48,464 bases of DNA from CAXBES01 sp965367015. Its GTDB lineage: Bacteria; Bacteroidota; Bacteroidia; Flavobacteriales; Flavobacteriaceae. The stretch covers positions 1 to 48,464 of the forward strand of contig CBDUGY010000008.1 in assembly GCA_965367015.1 (NCBI GenBank). Reading direction: 5' to 3'. Under the pieces are notes generated by a model. That model was not told the DNA's origin. It did no database searches and saw only the letters and a list, made by a program, of their open reading frames with translations. Positions 31,718-40,869 of this stretch are shown piece by piece. Both the position numbers and the translations under genes were made by a program. The stretch's first letter is position 1. Each line of letters opens with the position of its first letter.

Positions 31718-33319
31718 TTATAATACTATTGGTGCACCTGCTAATATTTCAGCGTTTGCATACTCTTCGAACTTCGCAAAATTCTCTTTAAAGGATACGG
31801 CTAATTCTTTCGCTTGAATGTCGTAAGCCTTTTTATTATTCCAAGTCTCTCTTGGGTTTAAAACTTCGTTTGGCACATTCGGACAACTTTGTGGTACTTG
31901 AAGACCAAAAATTGGATGCTTTTCAAAAGTAACATCCTTCAGTTCCCCGTCTAGTGCAGCGGTGATCATAGCACGTGTATATTTCAACTTCATTCTACTT
32001 CCAACTCCGTAGGGTCCACCTGTCCATCCCGTATTTATTAACCAAACATTTACTCCGGCATCCTTCATTTTTGAACTGAGCATTTCGGCATATTTAGTAG
32101 GATGTAAGGGCATAAACGGCGCTCCAAAACAAGCTGAAAAGCTTGGCGTTGGCTCGTTAATACCTTCTTCTGTTCCCGCAACTTTTGCCGTATAACCACT
32201 AATAAAGTGGTAAGCAGCTTGTCCTGGAGTCAGTTTTGAAATAGGAGGTAAAACTCCAAAAGCGTCTGCGGTAAGAAAAAATATGTTTTTCGGATTCTTC
32301 CCGATAGAAGGCTCCTGAATATTATCAATATGATAAATAGGATAGCTAACGCGTGTATTCTGAGTTATCGATGTATCTGCATAATCCACTTCACCATTTT
32401 CATCCATTATCACATTTTCGAGGATCGCTCCCGGTTTTATTGCGTGATAAATATCAGGTTCATTTTCTTCGGAAAGATTTATAACTTTAGCATAGCATCC
32501 ACCTTCAAAATTGAAGATAGTGTTTTCAGCAGTCCATCCGTGCTCATCATCACCAATAAGCTTTCTTTCCGGATCTGCAGAAAGTGTTGTTTTACCGGTT
32601 CCCGACAATCCGAAGAAAATGGCAGTTTCGCCATTATCTCCAACATTGGCAGAGCAATGCATTGGCATTGTATTTTTATCGACCGGAAGAATAAAATTAA
32701 GAGCCGAAAAAATACCTTTTTTAATTTCTCCTGTATAACCGGTACCACCAATTAAGGCGATCTTTTTTGTGAAATTCAGAATAGCGAAATTGTGCTGTCT
32801 GGTTCCATCAACTTTCGGATCTGCCTTAAAGCCCGGAGCATTTACGATAAGCCACTCTGCATCAAAATTCTCCAATTCATCTTCAGTAGGGCGTAAAAAC
32901 ATATTGTAGGCAAACATATTCGACCAAGGATATTCGTTAATTACACGAATATTTAACTTATAGTCCTTGTCGGCACATGCATAACTATCTCTCACATAAA
33001 TTTCTTTTTCTGAAAGATAATCGGTTACCTTATCATATAAAGCATCGAACATAGCCGGAGGAAAAGGTATATTAATATTTCCCCACCAAACTTTGTCCCT
33101 GGTAATATCATCCTTAACAATAAACCGATCTTTAGGAGATCGCCCGGTAAACTCTCCGGTATCTACCGCTAAAGCTCCATTGTTGGCGACTTTTCCTTGT
33201 CCTTTTTTAATTGTTTCGTTATGAAGTTCCTTTGAAGAAAGTTGATAATTAACTTTTGCATTTTTGATTCCGTAATTATCCAGCGAAATCGTTTTCGTAG
33301 TTTGGTTTTTAGTGACCAT
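31718..33319 (-). CDS. pckA: Phosphoenolpyruvate carboxykinase (ATP)
   Basis: The 533-residue product has all ATP-type PEPCK motifs: the P-loop FGLSGTGKTTLSADPERKLIGDDEHGW (about 242-268), FEGGCYAKVINL, and NTGWTGGPYGVGSRMKLKYTR. It converts oxaloacetate to phosphoenolpyruvate for gluconeogenesis. ATG 33319 (MVTKNQTTKT) is chosen as start; an upstream TTG at 33346 lies inside a TATTTTTG -7 box and is unlikely. It is monocistronic, with a terminator shared with hemD downstream. Confidence 0.96.
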   Translation of the reverse strand: MVTKNQTTKTISLDNYGIKNAKVNYQLSSKELHNETIKKGQGKVANNGALAVDTGEFTGRSPKDRFIVKDDITRDKVWWGNINIPFPPAMFDALYDKVTDYLSEKEIYVRDSYACADKDYKLNIRVINEYPWSNMFAYNMFLRPTEDELENFDAEWLIVNAPGFKADPKVDGTRQHNFAILNFTKKIALIGGTGYTGEIKKGIFSALNFILPVDKNTMPMHCSANVGDNGETAIFFGLSGTGKTTLSADPERKLIGDDEHGWTAENTIFNFEGGCYAKVINLSEENEPDIYHAIKPGAILENVIMDENGEVDYADTSITQNTRVSYPIYHIDNIQEPSIGKNPKNIFFLTADAFGVLPPISKLTPGQAAYHFISGYTAKVAGTEEGINEPTPSFSACFGAPFMPLHPTKYAEMLSSKMKDAGVNVWLINTGWTGGPYGVGSRMKLKYTRAMITAALDGELKDVTFEKHPIFGLQVPQSCPNVPNEVLNPRETWNNKKAYDIQAKELAVSFKENFAKFEEYANAEILAGAPIVL

Positions 33320-33343
33320 ACCTAAATTTAATTGTTGTGGATA

Positions 33344-33351
33344 CAAAAATA
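33344..33351 (-). promoter_or_regulatory. -7 box of pckA
   Basis: TATTTTTG on the minus strand, an exact TAnnTTTG match 25 bp upstream of the ATG. Confidence 0.55.
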
Positions 33352-33395
33352 ATAAATCTCCTAGAGATAGCGTGTTTAAAAAAATATAATTATCA

Positions 33396-33788
33396 CTACT
33401 TCAATGTTAATAATCCATACCCTAAACGCAACCACCCAATTATGAAAAATAGTCCTCCAATTGGGGTAATAGGTCCAACAAAGGAAACGTCAAAAGGAAG
33501 TAATTCCTTTAAGGATAACAGGTAAATCGACCCGGAGAATAATATAATTCCGAAGATAAAAAACCAAAACACCCATTTACGAGTAGTTGGCGGTATTTTT
33601 CCGGCAAAGCCAATAATTAATAAAGCGAGAACATGATACATCTGGTATCTCACTCCAGTCTCGAAAGTATTAAGTGCATTAGTATCAACCAACTCCTTTA
33701 AGCCGTGTGCCCCAAAGGCTCCAATTGCAATAGTAACAGCAGCCAATATACAACTTGTAATTACAATCTTTTTATCAAAATAATTCAT
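33396..33788 (-). CDS. DUF423 small membrane protein
   Basis: The 130-residue protein has four predicted membrane helices. The DUF423 signature is AVTIAIGAFGAHGLKELVD (about 17-35), followed by FETGVRYQMYHVLALLIIGF. DUF423 proteins occur widely in bacteria and also in eukaryotes (TMEM256); function is unknown. It is a single gene between pckA and the divergent saccharopine dehydrogenase gene. Confidence 0.9.
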   Translation of the reverse strand: MNYFDKKIVITSCILAAVTIAIGAFGAHGLKELVDTNALNTFETGVRYQMYHVLALLIIGFAGKIPPTTRKWVFWFFIFGIILFSGSIYLLSLKELLPFDVSFVGPITPIGGLFFIIGWLRLGYGLLTLK

Positions 33789-33857
33789 AGAGTATTACAC
33801 AATTTAGTACTTTCGCTTTGTTAGATTCAACCCTACAAAGTTAACAAAAAACCTAGC

Positions 33858-35228
33858 ATGAGAAATATTTTGATTATTGGAGCGGGACGTTCTGCAACGA
33901 GTTTAATTCGTTATTTATTAGACAAATCGGAAGCTGAAGAACTTTTCATTACGATTGGGGATCTATCGATTCAAGCCGCTCAAAAATTCACAAGCGACCA
34001 TCCAAATGCACGAGGAATTTTATTAGACGTTTTTAACGATTCTCAACGACGGGAAGCGGTTGAAAATAGTGATTTAGTCATATCGATGCTTCCGGCACGC
34101 TTTCATATAGAAGTGGCGAAAGATTGCTTAGAATTTGGAAAACATTTGGTAACAGCTTCGTATGTTAGTGATCAAATGCAATTACTTCATCCGAAGGCAA
34201 AATCGAAAGGACTTGTTTTTATGAATGAAATTGGTCTGGATCCCGGTATCGATCATATGAGTGCTATGCAAGTTATTGACCGTATTCGTGATAAAGGAGG
34301 CAAAATGCTCCTTTTTGAATCATTTACAGGTGGTTTAATTGCACCTGAAAGCGACAATAATCTTTGGAACTATAAATTTACCTGGAACCCCAGAAATGTG
34401 GTTTTGGCAGGTCAAGGAGGTGCTGCCGAATTTATTCAGGAAGGGAAATACAAATACATCCCTTATCACCGACTCTTTAGAAGAACCGAGTTTATAGATA
34501 TTGAGGGCTACGGAAAATTTGAAGTATACGCCAACCGGAATTCCTTAAAGTATCAATCGGTTTACGGACTAAAGGACATACTTACCTTATACAGGGGAAC
34601 TATTAGAAGAGTTGGCTTTAGTAAAGCGTGGAATATGTTTGTACAACTGGGAATGACCGACGACAGTTATACAATGCCAGATTCTGAAAATCTTTCCTAT
34701 CGGGATTTTGTAAATGCTTTTTTACCTTATTCTCCCACTGATACTGTGGAGCTAAAACTACGCCATAGCTTAAAAATTGATCAAGATGACCTTATGTGGG
34801 AAAAACTGATTGATCTTGATATTTTTAACGGAGAGAAAACGATTGGAATTAAAGATGCAACTCCTGCCCAGGCTCTTCAGAGAATATTAACCGATAAATG
34901 GACCTTAGACAAAGATGACAAAGACATGATAGTAATGTATCATAAATTTGGCTACGAGCTAGATGGAAAGAAGTTTCAAATAGACAGTAATATGGTATCT
35001 ATCGGAGATGATCAAACCTATACATCTATGGCAAAAACTGTGGGACTACCCGTTGCTATTGCAGCCATCAAAATCCTGAATGAAGAGATAGTTACCCCGG
35101 GGGTACGGCTTCCAATTTCAAAAGAAGTGTACGAACCCATTCTAAAGGAGTTAGAAGACTACGGAATTACGTTCAACGAAACTAAAACGCCATATTTGGG
35201 GTATAATCCTAATAATGTGGCCGGATAA
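33858..35228 (+). CDS. Saccharopine dehydrogenase family protein
   Basis: The 456-residue product has an N-terminal Rossmann motif MRNILIIGAGRSATSLIRYLL and SDLVISMLPARFHIEVAK. The diagnostic GLDPGIDHMSAMQVID (about 127-142) and LIAPESDNNLWNYKFTWNPRNVVLAGQG belong to the saccharopine dehydrogenase (glutamate-forming, LYS9-like) group. It would split saccharopine to glutamate and aminoadipate semialdehyde in lysine breakdown. The lysine-ketoglutarate reductase partner is not here. A glutaryl-CoA dehydrogenase at 11988 could serve the same pathway. Confidence 0.88.
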   Translation: MRNILIIGAGRSATSLIRYLLDKSEAEELFITIGDLSIQAAQKFTSDHPNARGILLDVFNDSQRREAVENSDLVISMLPARFHIEVAKDCLEFGKHLVTASYVSDQMQLLHPKAKSKGLVFMNEIGLDPGIDHMSAMQVIDRIRDKGGKMLLFESFTGGLIAPESDNNLWNYKFTWNPRNVVLAGQGGAAEFIQEGKYKYIPYHRLFRRTEFIDIEGYGKFEVYANRNSLKYQSVYGLKDILTLYRGTIRRVGFSKAWNMFVQLGMTDDSYTMPDSENLSYRDFVNAFLPYSPTDTVELKLRHSLKIDQDDLMWEKLIDLDIFNGEKTIGIKDATPAQALQRILTDKWTLDKDDKDMIVMYHKFGYELDGKKFQIDSNMVSIGDDQTYTSMAKTVGLPVAIAAIKILNEEIVTPGVRLPISKEVYEPILKELEDYGITFNETKTPYLGYNPNNVAG

Positions 35229-35288
35229 TCAATCTCTCGTGATTTTTTCCGAAGGTCCACAAAATTTTCACAAGTTGAGAAGGAAATA

Positions 35289-35320
35289 CCTGCCCTTGTA
35301 TGATAATATTATCGGGCAGG
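35289..35320. terminator. Hairpin between convergent saccharopine dehydrogenase and YugP-like genes
   Basis: CCTGCCC (35289-35295) pairs with GGGCAGG (35314-35320); the loop contains a second palindrome GATAATATTATC. It is followed by TTAAGTTTTC on the plus strand. Probably a bidirectional terminator. Confidence 0.65.
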
Positions 35321-35332
35321 TTAAGTTTTCAT

Positions 35333-36022
35333 TTATCGTCTTCCCAGAAAAACGGTAATAAAATACAACAATGGTGCTAACGATCCCAAGGCAGCAACTA
35401 CGTAAGTTCTGGCAGCCCACTTCAACGCATCTTTAGCTCCTGCATGTTCTTCTTGAGTTACCATATTCTTCTGCTCTAACCACGCCAAAGCCCTGTTACT
35501 TGCATCAAATTCCACAGGTAATGTAATAAATGCAAAGACCGTAGTAACAGCAAATAAAAGGATTCCCACCAAGAAAAGAGTATTTCCAATCATAGATCCC
35601 GTGGCAGATAGTACAAGTCCCGCCATGATCACAAAATTTGATAATTTACTTGAAACCCCAACAGCCGGAACGATGGCTGATCGCATCTTTAACCAGCTAT
35701 ACGCCGTCGCATGTTGTACCGCGTGACCACATTCGTGTGCAGCTACAGCCGCTGCCGCAGCATTGCGTTGTTGATAAACAGGCTCACTAAGGTTAACGGT
35801 TTTGTTTGCCGGATTGTAGTGATCTGTCAATTGTCCGGCCACAGAAATCACCTGAACATCAGTTATACCATTATCGGCAAGCATCTTTTCGGCTATTTCT
35901 TTGCCGCTCATTCCATTTTTCAGTTGAATCTTCGAATAGTGCTTAAACTTACTTTTCAACTTGTTGCTCACATACATGCTAATTAGAAAAATAGCACCTG
36001 CGATTATATAATATCCTATCAT
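35333..36022 (-). CDS. YugP-like membrane zinc metallopeptidase
   Basis: The 229-residue product has a zincin motif HECGH (His96-Glu97...His100 counted from ATG 36022) in AVAAHECGHAVQHATAY. Membrane helices lie at the N-terminus (MIGYYIIAGAIFLISMYVS) and in the C-terminal half. It matches the YugP/DUF2227-type zinc-dependent membrane peptidase family; the substrate is unknown. A GTG 12 nt upstream (36034) is possible but less likely than the ATG. It is a single gene between a hairpin and leuS. Confidence 0.88.
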   Translation of the reverse strand: MIGYYIIAGAIFLISMYVSNKLKSKFKHYSKIQLKNGMSGKEIAEKMLADNGITDVQVISVAGQLTDHYNPANKTVNLSEPVYQQRNAAAAAVAAHECGHAVQHATAYSWLKMRSAIVPAVGVSSKLSNFVIMAGLVLSATGSMIGNTLFLVGILLFAVTTVFAFITLPVEFDASNRALAWLEQKNMVTQEEHAGAKDALKWAARTYVVAALGSLAPLLYFITVFLGRR

Positions 36023-36095
36023 AATATTGCCCACTAAGTGGGTGTGTTTTAATTGTTATTACTATAATTAAATATAGCAAATACTGTGCAAAATT

Positions 36096-38954
36096 TTATC
36101 CGACAATATTTACGATCTTCCCTGGAACAATAATTACCTTTTTTGGAGTTCTACCCTCCAAATAATGCAGGGTTTTCTCGTTTGTCATAACGGCAGTCTC
36201 AATATCATCCTTGCTCATATCTAAGGGCAATTCTAGTGTAAAACGCATTTTTCCATTGAAAGAAATTGGATACTCTTTGCTGCTTTCTATTAAATATTTT
36301 TCTTCAAACTTCGGAAACGGCGCTGTAGCAATACTTTTTGTATGTCCAATTTTACTCCATAATTCCTCGGCAATGTGAGGCGCATAAGGCGAAATAAGAA
36401 TTAAAAGTGGTTCTAAAATTGCTTTTGAACTACACTTCTGAGCCGAAAGTTCATTAACGGCAATCATAAATGTTGAAACGGAAGTATTAAAACTGAAATT
36501 CTCTATGTCTTCCTTTACTTTTTTAATCGTTTTATGAAGTGTTTTTAAACTGTCTTTTGAAGGAGCAGCATCAGATACGCTAAAGGATTCTTCTGCTCCT
36601 GAATGATACAGCCTCCACAATTTCTTTAAAAAACTATGTACCCCGGTAATTCCGGCAGTACTCCAGGGTTTAGCCTGTTCTAATGGGCCGAGAAACATTT
36701 CGTACATACGCAAGGTATCTGCGCCGTAACGATCGCAAATATCATCGGGGTTAACAACATTATACTTCGACTTAGACATTTTTTCAACTTCGCGAGAAAC
36801 TTTAAAAGTGCCATCCTTTTCAGTAATGAATTGAGCATCTTTAAAATCAGATCGCCAATTTTTAAACCCTTCAATATCTAATTCATTTGATGTATTTACT
36901 AAAGAAACATCAACATGAATATATCTTCCGGTGTAATCTTTCGATGCATCTTTAGAAACCAATAAATTACCTTCGTTGGCTAGAAATACAAAAGCACTCT
37001 CTCCAAGGATCATCCCCTGATTAATCAACTTTTTAAAAGGCTCATCTACTTTTAGAAATCCGCGATCGTACAAGAATTTTACCCAGAATCGGCTGTATAA
37101 CAGGTGTCCGGTTGCATGTTCACTCCCTCCCATATAAAGATCTACATTTTCCCAATACTTCATAGCTTCTTCCGAAGCCAAAGCCTCATCATTATTTGGG
37201 TCCATATATCTGAACATATAACAGCTACTTCCTGCCCAACCCGGCATAGTATTAAGTTCTAATGGGAATACGGTTTCATGATCTATCTGTTTATTACTAA
37301 CCACTTTATTTTTTTCGGTATCCCATGCCCATACTTCAGCACGACCCAACGGGGGTTCGCCCGTATCGGTAGGAAGGTATTTTTCAACTTCCGGCAGACG
37401 TAATGGCAAATGTTCCAGATCGATCATTTGAGGCATTCCTTTCCTGTAATAAACAGGAAAAGGTTCACCCCAATATCTTTGTCTTGAAAACACAGCATCG
37501 CGTAATCGGTAATTTATTTTTCCTTTTCCGCAATTCTTAGCTTCCAAGGCTTCAATTGCCTTCTGAGTTGCCTCAGCATAGCCTAAACCATTCAAGAAAT
37601 CGCTATTAGCTATTACTGTATTTTCCTTATCGGCAAAGGCCTCTTCCGAAATATCAACCCCATCAAAAATGTTAGGGATAGGTATTCCGAAGTGCTTTGC
37701 AAAATCGTAATCACGTTGGTCCCCACAAGGAACACTCATGACAGCTCCCGTTCCATAGCTTGCCAAAACATAATCTCCTATCCAAATTGGAATAGCTTCT
37801 CCCGTAAAAGGATGTTCGACATACGAACCCGTAAAAACTCCACTAATTGTTTTCACGTCTGCCATACGCTCGCGTTCACTTCTCTTCGCAGTTGCTTCAA
37901 TATATTTTCCTACATCTATTCGCTGTTCAATTGTGGTAAGTCGGTCTACCAAATCGTGCTCGGGCGCCAAAGTCATAAAACTCACACCAAATATCGTATC
38001 AGGGCGCGTAGTGAAAACGTCGATCACTTCATCACCATCTTTGATTTTAAAGCTAACACTTGCACCTTTTGAGCGACCGATCCAATTGGTTTGTGAATCT
38101 TTTAGCGATTGAGGCCAGTCTATGGTCTCAAGTCCGTCTAATAAACGCTGAGCGTATGCGGTAATTCGCATACTCCATTGCATCATTTTTTTACGGACAA
38201 CTGGAAACCCTCCACGCTCAGAAACTCCATTGACAATTTCATCGTTCGCCAGCACAGTTTTTAGCTGCGGACACCAATTTACTTCGGTTTCAGCAAGATA
38301 GGTAAGACGATATTTCAGTAGAACTTTTTCCTTTTTCTTGTCGGAAAAAGAATTCCATTGTTCCGCGGAAAATACAGGGGCTTCTATTTCACATGAAGCA
38401 TTAATTCCTTCATTTCCCTGTTCAGAAAAAACCTTAACCAATTCCGATATAGGATAGGCTTTTTGATGATTATGACAGTACCAGGACTCAAACAATTGAA
38501 TAAAAATCCATTGTGTCCATTTGTAATAGCCCGGATCTGAAGTTCGAACTTCTCTGCTCCAGTCGAATGAGAATCCAATTTTATCAAGTTGTTTTCTGTA
38601 CCCTTCTATCTTATTTCCATGATTGTCTATTCCCCCTTCAATATTTACTTTGGTGGTTTGAGCGGGGTGCTGTCCGGTTTGTATGGCATATTGCTCTGCA
38701 GGTAATCCGAAACTATCATAACCCATAGGATGCAACACGTTAAAGCCTTGATGTCGTTTGAATCTGGCATAAACATCACTCGCTATATAACCTAGAGGAT
38801 GCCCAACATGCAGACCGGCTCCGGACGGATAAGGAAACATATCCAGCACATAATATTTTGGTTTTTCGCTGTGATTTTCAGCTTTAAAAGTTTGGTTTTC
38901 GGCCCAGTATTGTTGCCATTTGGCTTCTATATCGTTAAAATGATAATTGCTCAT
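36096..38954 (-). CDS. leuS: Leucyl-tRNA synthetase
   Basis: The 952-residue class I synthetase has the HIGH motif PSGAGLHVGHPLGY (residues about 41-54) and zinc/editing segments with TFRT-like TTRPDTIFGVSFM and the conserved YGTGAVMSVPCGDQRDYDFA. Then come the KMSKS motif EKMSKSKYNVVNP and the anticodon-binding domain. It charges tRNA-Leu and edits mischarged products. It is longer than E. coli LeuRS (860), with an insertion containing FEKGLITQ-like material (SEQGNEGINASCE) typical of this phylum. I use ATG 38954 (MSNYHFNDIEAKW); the ATG 33 nt upstream is possible. Confidence 0.96.
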   Translation of the reverse strand: MSNYHFNDIEAKWQQYWAENQTFKAENHSEKPKYYVLDMFPYPSGAGLHVGHPLGYIASDVYARFKRHQGFNVLHPMGYDSFGLPAEQYAIQTGQHPAQTTKVNIEGGIDNHGNKIEGYRKQLDKIGFSFDWSREVRTSDPGYYKWTQWIFIQLFESWYCHNHQKAYPISELVKVFSEQGNEGINASCEIEAPVFSAEQWNSFSDKKKEKVLLKYRLTYLAETEVNWCPQLKTVLANDEIVNGVSERGGFPVVRKKMMQWSMRITAYAQRLLDGLETIDWPQSLKDSQTNWIGRSKGASVSFKIKDGDEVIDVFTTRPDTIFGVSFMTLAPEHDLVDRLTTIEQRIDVGKYIEATAKRSERERMADVKTISGVFTGSYVEHPFTGEAIPIWIGDYVLASYGTGAVMSVPCGDQRDYDFAKHFGIPIPNIFDGVDISEEAFADKENTVIANSDFLNGLGYAEATQKAIEALEAKNCGKGKINYRLRDAVFSRQRYWGEPFPVYYRKGMPQMIDLEHLPLRLPEVEKYLPTDTGEPPLGRAEVWAWDTEKNKVVSNKQIDHETVFPLELNTMPGWAGSSCYMFRYMDPNNDEALASEEAMKYWENVDLYMGGSEHATGHLLYSRFWVKFLYDRGFLKVDEPFKKLINQGMILGESAFVFLANEGNLLVSKDASKDYTGRYIHVDVSLVNTSNELDIEGFKNWRSDFKDAQFITEKDGTFKVSREVEKMSKSKYNVVNPDDICDRYGADTLRMYEMFLGPLEQAKPWSTAGITGVHSFLKKLWRLYHSGAEESFSVSDAAPSKDSLKTLHKTIKKVKEDIENFSFNTSVSTFMIAVNELSAQKCSSKAILEPLLILISPYAPHIAEELWSKIGHTKSIATAPFPKFEEKYLIESSKEYPISFNGKMRFTLELPLDMSKDDIETAVMTNEKTLHYLEGRTPKKVIIVPGKIVNIVG

Positions 38955-39365
38955 TATTCTTTTTTCAGGAAAAAGCAAATTTAACATTTCTTGATAGAAG
39001 AACTCTTCTATCTTTTAAAAATTTGGTTGCAAAAATTTCGTTGAGCGCAATACCCAAAGTATCGTTGAGAACACCGACTCATTTATTATAATTTCAAAAG
39101 CTAAAAAAAATAAACTAGTACGTTTACAAAAACAGGTTTAAAAAGTAAATAGCATAAAGTAGATCCAAAATGTTTAAGATCTCAATTCCGGAGGGTAAAT
39201 TTTTTGATCTGGAAGGAATATTTTGACGATGCGTTTAGTAATGTTTATCAAATTTAAAGTTAGTATAACAATGTTGAAACTTTAATCGTTACATACTTGC
39301 AGATATAAAAATCCTTGTATTTTTGCAAAAGCAACGCTTAAAAGGCTAAGAAACATCCAAATTCA
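38955..39365. other. Gene-free divergent interval between leuS and ftsX
   Basis: This 411-bp AT-rich interval has the ftsX promoter (39297-39325) near its right end. Two TCGTTGAG direct repeats lie about 25 bp apart, in 39038-39075. A 17-codon frame begins ATGTTTAAGATC at 39169 (MFKISIPEGKFFDLEGIF). The frame is too short to call a gene and no start signal supports it. No structural RNA is recognised. Nothing else is seen. Confidence 0.6.
39297..39325 (+). promoter_or_regulatory. Promoter of the ftsX-uppP-truB operon
   Basis: TTG (39297-39299), an 18-nt spacer and TATTTTTG (39318-39325). Consensus Bacteroidota promoter, 40 nt upstream of ftsX. Confidence 0.8.
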
Positions 39366-40244
39366 ATGGCATCATCTTTTGAAAAGTATCAAAAACGCAG
39401 ATTGATTTCTTCATATTTCTCTGTAGTGATTAGTATTTCTTTGGTATTGTTTTTATTAGGGTTATTAGGATTGTTGGTATTAAACACTAAAAAAGTAGCC
39501 GATCACTTTAAAGAAAAGATTGCACTTACAGTATATTTAAAAGATACCGCAAAAGAAGTTGAAATCACTCAGCTAAAACAGAGTCTGGCATTAGCCGAGT
39601 ATACGAAATCTGCAACATTTATTTCGAAAGAACAAGCAGCTGAAGAGCACAGTGCTACGATTGGAGAGAATTTTATGGAATTCTTAGGATATAATCCGCT
39701 TCAAAACAGCATTGACGTTTATCTCTTAGCCGATTATGTTTCGCCCTCGAAATTAGAAGAAATCACCAATGAAATAATGACCAAGGATTTTGTGGAAGAG
39801 GTAATTTACGATAAACCTCTTATTGCTTTGCTCAATGACAATGTTAAAAAAATTAGTCTTTGGGTGCTTATTATTAGCGGGCTTTTCACCTTTATTGCAG
39901 TATTATTAATAAATAGTTCAATTCGGTTATCTGTATATGCCAAACGTTTTACTATTAAAACAATGCAGATGGTTGGCGCAACCAAACGCTTTATTCGACG
40001 TCCTTTTATTTGGAAAAGCGTTCGATTAGGAATGTTAGGTGCGGTATTAGCTATGATAGGCATGGCAGTTGTTTTATATTACTTAAACAAAACATTTCCT
40101 GAATTGGAATTGCTTAAAGATAAAATACTGCTTTTAGCATTGTTCGCTTTTATTTTTTGTATGGGCCTTTTTATTACATGGATTAGTACGTTTTTCGCGA
40201 CGCAACGTTTTTTAAATTTACGAACGGATGAACTCTACTATTAA
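39366..40244 (+). CDS. ftsX: Cell division ABC transporter permease FtsX
   Basis: The 292-residue protein has the FtsX plan: a short cytoplasmic N-terminus (MASSFEKYQKRRLISSYF), one membrane helix (about 17-38), and a periplasmic loop of about 130 residues. Three more helices follow, and the conserved TIKTMQMVGATKRFIRRPFIWKS segment. FtsX with FtsE controls cell-wall hydrolases at division. FtsE is not in the window, as is common in this phylum. The gene starts an operon with DUF3098, uppP and truB, and its end overlaps a small lipoprotein gene by 17 bp. Confidence 0.94.
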   Translation: MASSFEKYQKRRLISSYFSVVISISLVLFLLGLLGLLVLNTKKVADHFKEKIALTVYLKDTAKEVEITQLKQSLALAEYTKSATFISKEQAAEEHSATIGENFMEFLGYNPLQNSIDVYLLADYVSPSKLEEITNEIMTKDFVEEVIYDKPLIALLNDNVKKISLWVLIISGLFTFIAVLLINSSIRLSVYAKRFTIKTMQMVGATKRFIRRPFIWKSVRLGMLGAVLAMIGMAVVLYYLNKTFPELELLKDKILLLALFAFIFCMGLFITWISTFFATQRFLNLRTDELYY

Positions 40245-40599
40245 AAATATTATTATATTATTTTTAATAACTTTTCTTTTGAAAAGTTGCATAATTACCA
40301 ACCCGAAACCTGATGATTGTGAAGTAAAGTCAATTCAAGTTTCGAGCATCTATGAAGGTGGAGTTAAGGACATAATCTTTGCTGAAGAAAATGGAGATTT
40401 CTATTACATTAACAGAGGTCTTGAACGCGGATATTCTCTGAAAGAAATGGAGCAACTAGTTTTAAATAAAACTGTTACCTTGCACCTTCCGAAGCTAATT
40501 ACAGGTAATTCTAATCACATTGCACAATTGGTGATAGATGATCAAGTCATTTATTCAGAATTTACTATTTTGCCGGAAAAGGCTATACTAAAAGAATAA
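40228..40599 (+). CDS. Small predicted lipoprotein within the ftsX operon
   Basis: The 123-residue product has a lipoprotein-like signal, IIILFLITFLLKSC (Cys21), then a 100-residue soluble domain with mixed alpha/beta character (YYINRGLERGYSLKEMEQLVLNKT). No family is recognised. It overlaps the ftsX end by 17 bp and is followed 9 nt later by the DUF3098 gene. The order ftsX-DUF3098-uppP-truB is usual in Bacteroidota; this gene is an extra insert. It would be anchored in a membrane facing the periplasm. Confidence 0.75.
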   Translation: MNSTIKNIIILFLITFLLKSCIITNPKPDDCEVKSIQVSSIYEGGVKDIIFAEENGDFYYINRGLERGYSLKEMEQLVLNKTVTLHLPKLITGNSNHIAQLVIDDQVIYSEFTILPEKAILKE

Positions 40600-40608
40600 T
40601 AAAGTATC

Positions 40609-40866
40609 ATGGGAGAGAAAAAACGCAAGCAAGCGATCGTTAAGAATTTTGTTTTTGAGCGAAAAAACTACAAGTTTATGCTTATCGGAATAGCTTTTAT
40701 CACTTTGGGGTTTATTCTAATGACTGGTGGAGGAAGTGATGATCCTACTGTTTTCAATCCCGAGATCTATAGCTGGCGACGCATTAGATTAGCGCCCGCA
40801 CTTATCTTAATTGGTTTTGGTATAGAAGTTTACGCAATTTTGTTGAATCCCAACAAAGAAAAGTAG
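40609..40866 (+). CDS. DUF3098 small membrane protein
   Basis: The 85-residue protein has two hydrophobic helices: FMLIGIAFITLGFILMTGGG (about 24-43) and LAPALILIGFGIEVYAIL. They are separated by the conserved DPTVFNPEIYSWRRIRLAP segment. This matches DUF3098, a Bacteroidota-specific family nearly always found between ftsX and uppP. Function is unknown. It is followed 3 nt later by uppP. Confidence 0.92.
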   Translation: MGEKKRKQAIVKNFVFERKNYKFMLIGIAFITLGFILMTGGGSDDPTVFNPEIYSWRRIRLAPALILIGFGIEVYAILLNPNKEK

Positions 40867-40869
40867 TCA

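Noticed and set aside
39169..39222. 17-codon frame in the leuS-ftsX gap as a leader peptide
   Set aside because: No regulatory hairpin or amino-acid bias that would suit attenuation; it is within chance for AT-rich DNA.
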